Of a stretch of DNA of 14,841 bases, positions 1-5,760 are shown in pieces. Every line of letters begins with the position of its first letter. Position 1 is the stretch's first letter. Source of the stretch: Patescibacteria group bacterium (GTDB taxonomy: Bacteria; Patescibacteriota; Patescibacteriia; Patescibacteriales; GWC2-42-12); contig JAHJXD010000070.1 of the NCBI GenBank assembly GCA_018827685.1, positions 1 through 14,841 of the forward strand, given 5' to 3'. The notes under the pieces are model-generated. The model searched no databases. It was not told the DNA's origin and saw nothing but the letters and a program-made list of their open reading frames with translations. The translations under genes and the position numbers were made by a program.

Positions 1-51
1 AATTTTAACAGTGGTACAAGTCAGGAGGTTGTTTTACTTTAAAACAAACAG

Positions 52-88
52 ACAGAGGAAGAAAAAGGATTTTCACCCTCTGTTTTTT
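52..88. terminator. Probable bidirectional intrinsic terminator
   Basis: Arms ACAGAGG (52-58) and CCTCTGT (77-83) pair perfectly, and nested inside them GAAAA (61-65) pairs with TTTTC (70-74). The result is a long hairpin with one small internal loop. On the plus strand it ends in a run of six T. On the minus strand, where the local genes lie, it is followed by a weaker T-rich tail (CTGTTTGTTTT). The TGA stop of the CYTH gene (75-73) lies inside the hairpin. Confidence 0.65.
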
Positions 89-522
89 AGTTTATCTTTA
101 TCAATATCATTATCGTTTTGCGATTCTATTTCAACAAAACAACCTAGATCTTCTATGGTGTCTAAACAAATTGCCAGATCATCTAATTTATACTCAATCC
201 TATTTTTATTGACTTCAATTATTTTTTCTAAGCCCATGGCTTTAAGCATGACCTCGGCCATTATTTCGTTGTCAATATTAAATTCGTATTCTTCCCAAAC
301 TCCATCTTTTTTTGACTCCGCACCCTTGTAGGTTAAAAATTTTTTATCGCCCTCGTTGCGTACACGCATTAAAAAAGAATATCCTAATTTTTTAAATAAA
401 TTAATTTCCCCAAAATATTTATCAATCTGTCTTTTTTGTTTTACTAATTTAGCGCCAAGTCCGACAATGCACCGCTCAGTATTTTTTATATTATTTATTT
501 TAGCTCTTATTTCGATTTCCAT
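73..522 (-). CDS. CYTH-domain protein (CyaB / thiamine-triphosphatase-like), C-terminally short
   Basis: This is a 149-residue protein of the CYTH superfamily, whose members bind triphosphates in a beta-barrel tunnel (class IV adenylate cyclase, thiamine triphosphatase, tripolyphosphatase). The family's N-terminal ExExK-type signature appears as EIEIRAK (residues 2-8), with Arg at the usual first Lys. Further matches are R53/R55 in FLMRVRN, LTYKG (63-67), EEYE (77-80), KNRIEY (106-111), LDTIEDLG (120-127) and FVEIE (129-133). Family members usually carry a further 30-45 residue helical tail after the last glutamates; here the protein stops 16 residues later, inside a terminator stem. The ATG lies 4 bases after the stop of the preceding ferredoxin gene, so the two were probably cotranscribed. 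There is no clear ribosome binding site. The substrate cannot be told from sequence, and activity is uncertain without the tail. Confidence 0.8.
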   Translation of the reverse strand: MEIEIRAKINNIKNTERCIVGLGAKLVKQKRQIDKYFGEINLFKKLGYSFLMRVRNEGDKKFLTYKGAESKKDGVWEEYEFNIDNEIMAEVMLKAMGLEKIIEVNKNRIEYKLDDLAICLDTIEDLGCFVEIESQNDNDIDKDKLKNRG

Positions 523-526
523 ATTG

Positions 527-928
527 TTATTTTAAAGCTTTTGTCGGGCAAACCGATGCGCAAGCGCCACAACCAATGCATTTACTTTTATTAATAATTA
601 TTTTATTTTTTGATAAACTAATTGCATTTTCTAAGCAAATATTAATACATGCTTTGCAGTTAGTGCAAAGATTTTTATTGTATTTTGGTATAATTCGGTT
701 CGTTTGATGGGTGCGTGATAATTTTGGCAATAGTATATCTTTGAAAGAATTTATATTTGTATACTCATATTTGTTTATCCAAGCGTCAAAATCTTTAATA
801 AAGTTATTTAAAAAAGCTGCCCCTTGATTGCCAGCCATATGAACGGCTGAATATATCTGTACTGCACTAGCACCAGCCATAATCATTTTTATTGCATCCT
901 CTGGTTTTGTAACGCCACCGCTGTCAAC
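527..928 (-). pseudogene. 5'-truncated dihydroorotate dehydrogenase/PreA-like protein with C-terminal 2x[4Fe-4S] ferredoxin domain
   Basis: The N-terminal part matches the end of the FMN-binding TIM barrel of the dihydroorotate/dihydropyrimidine dehydrogenase family: SGGVTKPEDAIKMIMAGAS, then AVQIYSAVHMAG. A linker follows, then a bacterial ferredoxin domain with two complete CxxCxxCxxxC motifs (CTNCKACINIC and CIGCGACASVCP). Dehydrogenases of this type need about 250-300 residues upstream of this point; here the similarity stops near 919-928. The frame stays open up to a TAG near 1063, but the translation there is hydrophobic, low-complexity sequence unlike the family. The first ATG in frame (886) falls inside the barrel, so an intact enzyme cannot be made. 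The remnant might still give a small ferredoxin-like protein. I infer a deletion, a rearrangement or an assembly join. The downstream CYTH gene begins 4 bases after its stop. Confidence 0.7.
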
Positions 929-1067
929 CAGACAATTAGTGCGAATTTTAAAGAGCGTAACCGATGCCAGAATTAAAAATACTTTAACCGGAGAAGAGAT
1001 AATAATGCGTTCGGAAATAACGGCTGAAATTAAAGAAATGCTTTCAAAACTTGGGCTGTCATACTAA
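912..1067 (+). pseudogene. Orphan C-terminal coding fragment on the opposite strand (unidentified)
   Basis: On the plus strand an open frame ends at TAA 1065-1067. From about 915 it reads like real protein: PPLSTRQLVRILK, then a charged helical tail with LTGEEIIMRSEITAEIKEML, ending KLGLSY. The minus strand in the same place gives a much less protein-like product. There is no ATG with a ribosome binding site, only a GTG at 939. The likely explanation is the last 40-50 codons of a gene whose front part was lost at the same breakpoint that cut the dehydrogenase. I do not recognise the family with confidence. Confidence 0.35.
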
Positions 1068-1201
1068 AAGTGACAAGTCGGGGGATATGCCGTGTTAGCT
1101 GATGTATTCCTTTTCTTTTATTTTCTCATACTGGGTTAGGGGTGAATGCCCAAAATTCAAAACTCCTTATTCTCTTCAAATAAAAGTTAAAAATGTTGAG
1201 A
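1068..1201. other. Gene-free stretch, nothing identified
   Basis: With the preceding fragment this makes about 270-310 bases without an intact gene. It holds a short, somewhat GC-richer block (1075-1110, including the word CGGGGG) and an imperfect TGTCA/TGACA inverted repeat at 1057-1075. I see no tRNA, no terminator with a T-run, no attachment site and no coding frame in it. Confidence 0.4.
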
Positions 1202-1975
1202 TTATTTTATAATCGTATTGATAATTTGCAGAATGTCGTGTTTGTGGTCTTTAGATAGAATGCCAAACATTTTTAGCATTTCTAGAAATACCTTGATGTT
1301 GTTTTCTGAAATTTCAAAATAGGCAATTTCTTTTGTTTCTGCGCATCGTCCGATTAAATTAGTTTTTGTTTTTAATTCTGTAATTGGAAAACATAAATAT
1401 AACATTGGTTGCGTGCCAACCGCATACTGCTTTTCGGTAATTTTTATTTCGGTAACTATTTCATATCCGTTAAATTTGTAAATCAAAAGAGGATATTTAA
1501 CCTGAGTCCATTCAAAATCAAATCCGTTTATGTTTTTTTCAATTGGGTGGCTACGATCAATTTGCAACTCAGAATTATTATCAATCAAATTTTGGTCTTG
1601 TATTGAATTAAGATAAGCAACAACATTTTCCAATTCTTCTTTGGTAATGACGTTCCATTTATAAAAATACCAGATATATTCTGATAATTCGTAAAGTGCT
1701 TTGATTTTTCCGTTTGCTCCAGTAAATTCAGTTTCGGGTAGCGATGATTCCGCGAGCTTTTCTGTTTCCTTTTTAACCACATCATAGCCAATTTGCCATT
1801 CAACATAATTGCTCAATAAAAAACTGTCTCTTTTAACCGCAACTGGTGTTCCATACTCATTCAAAATTGATCGATTTTTAATGCGTATTTTTCCGCTAAC
1901 AGCGGTCAATAAAATCGGTATTTCTATTATATGTTCATCTTTTTTAATTAAAATTTGTGGCATATTTTTTTCCAA
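1202..1975 (-). CDS. Probable type II restriction endonuclease paired with the upstream DNA methyltransferase
   Basis: This is a 257-residue soluble protein that I do not match to a named endonuclease family. The call rests mainly on context. It overlaps the end of an N6-adenine methyltransferase gene by up to 32 bases in the same direction, the usual layout of a restriction-modification pair, and its size is typical of type II enzymes. One segment, YPLLIYKFNGYEIVTEIKI (around residues 160-180), ends in a strand with E-I-K that could be the (D/E)xK half of a PD-(D/E)xK nuclease core, with acidic residues just before it. This is suggestive only. The longest reading starts at TTG 1975; the ATG at 1963 (MPQILI), with GGAAA eight bases upstream, is an equally good start and shortens the overlap to 20 bases. 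A specificity or accessory protein remains possible. Confidence 0.55.
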   Translation of the reverse strand: MEKNMPQILIKKDEHIIEIPILLTAVSGKIRIKNRSILNEYGTPVAVKRDSFLLSNYVEWQIGYDVVKKETEKLAESSLPETEFTGANGKIKALYELSEYIWYFYKWNVITKEELENVVAYLNSIQDQNLIDNNSELQIDRSHPIEKNINGFDFEWTQVKYPLLIYKFNGYEIVTEIKITEKQYAVGTQPMLYLCFPITELKTKTNLIGRCAETKEIAYFEISENNIKVFLEMLKMFGILSKDHKHDILQIINTIIK

Positions 1976-3140
1976 ATTTACTTTCTAATAATTCTTTAAA
2001 ATAGTTATCTATCTTTAGTTTGGCGCCAGGGATTTCTCTAAACTTAAATTTATTTTTTAATACCGGATTTGTGTGAACGCTTTGGGCGATAAAGCATTCT
2101 TTTATTTTTCCGAATTTTTCATTATCAATTATCACGTCACAATTTCCAATGAAATATGGCATTCTGTCCGTATATTGTTTAAAAATATCGATATAGCAAT
2201 AATAAGGCAGTTTTTCCATTAACACATAAACAGTATTGTAAGTATCTTCATTAATAAAAGTTCTGTTTCGCTTAAGAGCATTAATATCTCTTAATGTCCA
2301 AAACTTTGCTACTGGTCTGTCATTTTTATTTAAAAATTTTTTATTTGGATATTTTTGAACGTAGTTGACTATCGTATCAAAATCTTTTAAACGAAAGACT
2401 CCATCGTCCTTTACTTTAAACTGATAATTTTGAATATAATCATAGCCCATTCCTTGTTCGTCCCTCTTATAAAGGGCGATCAAAATCGGAAAGGCCATTC
2501 CGCGAGAAGTATCAGAAAATTCATGACTGCTTATGATTATTCCGTCAATTAATTTATAGTTTTTGGCGAATTTTGAAAGCAGGGCAAAATTGGCTTTTTT
2601 GATTAAATAGGATAAAGGATGCAAAACACAAACATAATCCGCTTTTAGTTTATCGTAAGACAATAAAAATGACATGCCTAAATCCCTAGTTTTTATGTCC
2701 GCATCAATTTTATCCTGAATTGAAGTATCTTTAATGGAATTGCGAATTATGGAAGTCGTATCGTTATATGGGGGGTTGCCTATGGTAATAATTTTTTCAT
2801 CATTCTTAATCGTTAAACTTGGACGACTAACATTCAAAAGAGAATTTTGACAGATAAAATCAACTTCGCCGATTATTTTTTTTGCTTCAGAAATAGCTTT
2901 TTGATCGATATCAGCTCCAATTAATCTTTTCGCAATGTTTTTTCTTGCCAAAAACGAACCATAACCGCAAGAAGAATCTATTATTGAAAAGTCTTTAATA
3001 TTTTTAATATTTTTTTGTAAAATAGAATAAGCCAAATCAACAATAACCTCCGGAGTATAATAGGATCCAAGATTAATGGTGTCTATATGATTTAGATGTT
3101 TTTGGTTTCTATTCATAGCCTTGACAATCTTTTTTGCCAT
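1944..3140 (-). CDS. N6-adenine-specific DNA methyltransferase (type II R-M)
   Basis: This 398-residue protein carries the SAM-dependent adenine methyltransferase motifs in gamma-class order. Motif X is GSYYTPEVIVDLAYSIL (residues 25-41). The motif I SAM loop is IIDSSCGYGSF (53-63), followed by the acidic GADID (75-79). The catalytic motif IV is GNPPYND (121-127), where NPPY is typical of N6-adenine enzymes. The C-terminal 200 residues have no motif I can name and presumably hold the target-recognition region. It transfers a methyl group from SAM to adenine in the recognition site, protecting host DNA from the partner nuclease whose gene overlaps its 3' end. No Shine-Dalgarno sequence precedes the ATG; the leader is AT-rich (TGTATAAAAT directly before it). 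The target sequence cannot be predicted from what is visible. Confidence 0.88.
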   Translation of the reverse strand: MAKKIVKAMNRNQKHLNHIDTINLGSYYTPEVIVDLAYSILQKNIKNIKDFSIIDSSCGYGSFLARKNIAKRLIGADIDQKAISEAKKIIGEVDFICQNSLLNVSRPSLTIKNDEKIITIGNPPYNDTTSIIRNSIKDTSIQDKIDADIKTRDLGMSFLLSYDKLKADYVCVLHPLSYLIKKANFALLSKFAKNYKLIDGIIISSHEFSDTSRGMAFPILIALYKRDEQGMGYDYIQNYQFKVKDDGVFRLKDFDTIVNYVQKYPNKKFLNKNDRPVAKFWTLRDINALKRNRTFINEDTYNTVYVLMEKLPYYCYIDIFKQYTDRMPYFIGNCDVIIDNEKFGKIKECFIAQSVHTNPVLKNKFKFREIPGAKLKIDNYFKELLESKFGKKYATNFN

Positions 3141-3233
3141 ATTTTATACAAAATAAGTAATCATTGTATTCGTTTTCCCCTTATAAATAAATCGTTTTAC
3201 ATATAACGCGCGCGCTTGATCTGAAGTTTTTTC

Positions 3234-3257
3234 AAAAGCGACCCAAGGGAGCTTTTT
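3234..3257. terminator. Probable intrinsic terminator after the 275-residue gene
   Basis: AAAAGC (3234-3239) and GCTTTT (3251-3256) pair around an inner CCC/GGG, with a small asymmetric internal loop and a short loop. It lies about 40 bases past the stop of the unknown gene ending at 3297, and upstream of the methyltransferase gene. T-tracts flank both sides (TTTTT on plus, TTTT on minus), so it could act in both directions. The stem is modest. Confidence 0.45.
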
Positions 3258-3296
3258 AGCACAAAATTAGGGTTTTGGGATAGCTTCAATGTTCAA

Positions 3297-4124
3297 TTAT
3301 TTTAATTTAATATAATTTTCAATCACCGGCAAATGGTAATACCAAAAATTATTCGCTTCCAAATCCAACGGCTCTAACGAAACTATCAGCGGTTTCACGC
3401 CGGTTAAATTTATAACTTTCTCCAAGGCCGGTAAAACCACCTCTTTCGTGAATTCGGTTTCAGCATCATCTTTTGATGATAAAAAATTTTCAAATAAAAT
3501 TCCAAAACAGGTAATCAGCAAGAAAAAATTAGTGTAAAAATCGATTGACTTTTCATCTTTTTTCTCATACCAATCATTTTCATTAAAAAAAGAAAAACCC
3601 TTTAAATCATATGCGTCAAAAAGCTTTTTATGAAAATCTACTAAAGATTCGCCCCAGAGCGTTTTTACTTCTTTTAATTTTTTACCGTCATATTTATTAA
3701 AATTAATAACATTAATATTTTTTATACATTTTTTGCCATCTTTGCCGACTTTATTTTGTATGTGCAATTGCCCCAAAGAATGCTTATATTTATTATTGGA
3801 AGTAAATTTATCGTCAAAATATTCAAGAAAAACAGGATGCAAACCATTCCCATTGGCTAAAGATATAAACATTCTATTTTCAAGATTTGGCGTTGCCAGT
3901 TGTCTGGCCATAATCCCGCATTTTTTATTTTTCAAAAGCGCGGGTATGTTGCCTTTTAATAATTTTTCTATCTTGGCCATAAACTCCGGATTCTTTCTTC
4001 TCTTTTCTAAAAGCTGGCGCGCCTCAAAAATTGGCGTATAAATAATTTGGCTGAAAATGTTCTGATCCGACATTATTTTTTCATAATCACCGATTTTTAT
4101 CATATAATAATAGCTAAAAAACAT
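3297..4124 (-). CDS. Hypothetical protein, 275 residues, unrecognised
   Basis: I do not recognise the family. The protein is soluble-looking, rich in Lys, Asn and Phe, and mixed alpha/beta. Distinct segments are a helical start with FEARQLLEKRRKNPEFMAKI (around residues 33-52), a central stretch with CGIMARQLATPNLENRMFIS (69-88), a hydrophobic helix FFLLITCFGILFENFL (around 200-215, probably buried rather than membrane-spanning), and a C-terminal KPLIVSLEPLDLEANNFWYY. It has no signal peptide and no metal-site cysteine cluster. The ATG at 4124 is supported by GGGGGAT a few bases upstream, one of the few convincing ribosome binding sites in this window. Other ATGs in frame are at 4103 and 4073. 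It is transcribed alone: a promoter and repeat array lie just upstream and a terminator follows. This makes it an independently regulated gene between the comF operon and the R-M pair. Confidence 0.7.
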   Translation of the reverse strand: MFFSYYYMIKIGDYEKIMSDQNIFSQIIYTPIFEARQLLEKRRKNPEFMAKIEKLLKGNIPALLKNKKCGIMARQLATPNLENRMFISLANGNGLHPVFLEYFDDKFTSNNKYKHSLGQLHIQNKVGKDGKKCIKNINVINFNKYDGKKLKEVKTLWGESLVDFHKKLFDAYDLKGFSFFNENDWYEKKDEKSIDFYTNFFLLITCFGILFENFLSSKDDAETEFTKEVVLPALEKVINLTGVKPLIVSLEPLDLEANNFWYYHLPVIENYIKLK

Positions 4125-4172
4125 CTATCCCCCAGTTTAAGAATGGGATAAAAAGCATTTGTCTACACCCTA

Positions 4173-4201
4173 ATTTTACCTCAAATATCTCATAAAAACA
4201 A
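4173..4201 (-). promoter_or_regulatory. Candidate sigma-70-type promoter for the 275-residue gene
   Basis: On the minus strand, TTGTTT (4201-4196) and TAAAAT (4178-4173) are separated by exactly 17 bases, a good match to -35/-10 spacing. The start codon lies about 50 bases downstream with a GGGGGAT ribosome binding site in between. The upstream edge of the -35 element is two bases from the first word of the WTGAC array. AT-rich DNA gives such matches by chance, so this is moderate evidence. Confidence 0.45.
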
Positions 4202-4203
4202 GG

Positions 4204-4306
4204 ATGACACTTGACAGGATGACAGTTGACACAGATGACGCTGCCAACTAACGTTGCCCTTGACAGATGACAGTTGACACAGATGACGCTACCCTTGACA
4301 GATGAC
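4204..4306. repeat. Array of eleven alternating ATGAC/TTGAC words
   Basis: On the plus strand the word WTGAC occurs at 4204, 4211, 4219, 4226, 4235, 4260, 4267, 4274, 4283, 4295 and 4302, strictly alternating ATGAC and TTGAC. Most spacings are 7-9 bases, with one 25-base gap and one 12-base gap. At a larger scale there are two near-identical blocks (about 4211-4244 and 4260-4293) and a shorter third copy (4295-4313). The array fills the space from the comF stop codon to the -35 box of the next gene. It could be a multi-site operator, a short repeat family, or a transcript structure. Units are too short for a CRISPR. Confidence 0.8.
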
Positions 4307-4307
4307 G

Positions 4308-5126
4308 CTACCCTTTGGCCGCGACCAGTCCCCAAACTTCTCCGGCGCCGGCGGCTTTTAATACTTTGGCGCATTCATTAAGCGTGGCGCCTGTAGTAAC
4401 CACGTCGTCTATCAGGATGATATTTTTTTTATTTAAATGGCTTCCTTGCCAAAAAAAACAATCTTTAACGTTTTCCAGCCGATGCGCTTCATCCAATTTG
4501 GCTTGAGGCTTTTTATGTTTAGTTCTAATTAAATTATTATTGTCCTGCGCCAATTCGTATTTTCCCGCTATTTTTTGCGCCAGCAACTCGGCCTGATTAA
4601 AACCGCGCCAACGCAGACGTTTATTAGATAAAGGCACAGGCACAACTAAATTATCATTAAAATTTAAAATCGCCAGCGATAAATTTTTCGCGCGTTTAAA
4701 ACTTCGCCAATCCACTCCCCGCGCCAAACCTGATCTTAAAACTTTACCTTGCTCTAACAACCTGTCAACAAATAAAATCAATAACTTGCTTAAATCATCG
4801 GCCAGGCCGCCAATAAAACGATATTTTAAGCTTTTTATTACTTGGTTGATCAATAATCCGTCATAAAGCGCGGCTATCCAAACGCCGTTTAAACTATAAA
4901 CAATTTGGCAAGGAGGACAAAATTGTCCAAAATCATTTTCTTTTTTGCAATGCAGGCAATATTGCTTAGGTTTTAATTTAACTTCTTTAAAACAGTCGCC
5001 GCAAAGCCAATAGCCTTCTCTGCCACAACCTAAACACTCAATCGGAAAAATCAGATCTAAAAAAAATAACCAGGCTTTGCTGGCATTTTGTTTTATATTT
5101 ATTTTCATACTAAAACAGGGCTTCAT
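4308..5126 (-). CDS. comF: ComF family phosphoribosyltransferase-like competence protein
   Basis: With the ATG at 5126 the protein has 272 residues. The N-terminal zinc-ribbon-like part has cysteine pairs CLGC (31-34), CGDC (42-45), CLHC (57-60) and CPPC (70-73). The C-terminal type I phosphoribosyltransferase domain has the PRPP-binding loop LIDDVVTTGAT (about 238-248), and the ComF family motif RLRWRGFNQAELLA lies in the middle. ComF/ComFC is needed for natural transformation in several bacteria and acts in the cytoplasm at or after DNA import; its exact reaction is unsettled. The ATG at 5126 overlaps the TGA of the VirB8-like gene as ATGA, which favours it over an in-frame ATG at 5138. A stretch around residues 130-160 (KVLRSGLARGVDWRSFKRAK and following) looks like an insertion relative to the usual family. 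It is the last gene of the T4SS-like operon. Confidence 0.9.
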   Translation of the reverse strand: MKPCFSMKINIKQNASKAWLFFLDLIFPIECLGCGREGYWLCGDCFKEVKLKPKQYCLHCKKENDFGQFCPPCQIVYSLNGVWIAALYDGLLINQVIKSLKYRFIGGLADDLSKLLILFVDRLLEQGKVLRSGLARGVDWRSFKRAKNLSLAILNFNDNLVVPVPLSNKRLRWRGFNQAELLAQKIAGKYELAQDNNNLIRTKHKKPQAKLDEAHRLENVKDCFFWQGSHLNKKNIILIDDVVTTGATLNECAKVLKAAGAGEVWGLVAAKG

Positions 5127-5734
5127 TTGTTCGGCCAATAAATCCCGTCAACTCGCCAAATACCTTGCTCGCGGACATATTTTATTATTATATCCTGATA
5201 AAAAATTTCGCTATTGCCGGCGATGCCGGCTGATTCTCTCCTTTGGGTTTTGACCAAAATTTCAGCTATCCCGGCATCAGAATCAAATTGCTTAACTTCA
5301 TTGGAAATTACTTTAGTAACAATGCCGTAATAAATTGTTGTTTGAGTTTTTTTAGCTCTGGCATCGGTAATATAATTTTCCGCCCAAATTTTCATGGCAT
5401 CGGTCATAAAAATTTGTAAATCGCGGACATTGCCATAATCAGACTGATTACTGAAACTGCTAAATCTTTCGGCAAAAGCCGAAGCCATTCTTGCTAAATC
5501 ATCTGAACGCATCTCGGTTTTTTTAAAAGTGGCAATCGGTTGAACCGTTGTGATTGTTTTAACCGGCGATTCAACTGCGGGCGGAAACGTTGCGACCGGC
5601 ACAACGGCTGCTGGCTGTTCCACAACCTGCTCTGGCGCGCTAGAAAATTGATAAAAAAAGATAACATAAACAATACAGGCTATTATGATTAGAGCCATGA
5701 CAATAATAATTATACCCCAAATTTTTTTATTCAT
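5123..5734 (-). CDS. VirB8/NTF2-like bitopic membrane protein
   Basis: The 203-residue protein has a classic bitopic layout. It has a short cytoplasmic start (MNKK), one strong membrane helix (about 6-28, Ile-rich), a Pro/Val-rich linker (about 30-70) and an outside domain of about 130 residues. The domain runs from helical segments (DDLARMASAFAERFSSF) to strands and ends YVREQGIWRVDGIYW. That ending resembles the last strands of the NTF2-like fold of VirB8/TcpC-type proteins. VirB8 proteins are the inner-membrane scaffold of type IV secretion systems. Sequence similarity to named VirB8 is low, so the call rests on topology, length and position directly after virB4. The upstream gap is 26 bases, and the downstream end overlaps comF as ATGA, suggesting translational coupling. 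Confidence 0.6.
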   Translation of the reverse strand: MNKKIWGIIIIVMALIIIACIVYVIFFYQFSSAPEQVVEQPAAVVPVATFPPAVESPVKTITTVQPIATFKKTEMRSDDLARMASAFAERFSSFSNQSDYGNVRDLQIFMTDAMKIWAENYITDARAKKTQTTIYYGIVTKVISNEVKQFDSDAGIAEILVKTQRRESAGIAGNSEIFYQDIIIKYVREQGIWRVDGIYWPNK

Positions 5735-5760
5735 AGTGTTAGTTTTACTCTTTTAATTAA

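Noticed and set aside
11..331. Plus-strand 106-residue open frame
   Set aside because: It runs antisense to the CYTH gene and reads as Ser/Leu/Phe-rich shadow translation.
1075..1110. Integron attC-like or attachment site (GTTAGC with CTAAC-type sequence)
   Set aside because: I could not find a matching partner core site or paired inner arms at suitable spacing, and there is no integrase gene in the window.
4204..4306. CRISPR array
   Set aside because: The repeated words are 5 bases with 2-4 base gaps; there are no 24-40 base repeats with unique spacers and no cas genes in the window.
4114..4374. Minus-strand open frame across the WTGAC array
   Set aside because: Its translation is a by-product of the repeat and overlaps the comF 3' end and the promoter region; composition is not protein-like.
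5123..5126. Alternative genetic code with UGA as glycine, as in some Patescibacteria
   Set aside because: TGA ends the CYTH, VirB8-like and ahcY genes at sensible positions, and conserved genes contain no internal TGA.
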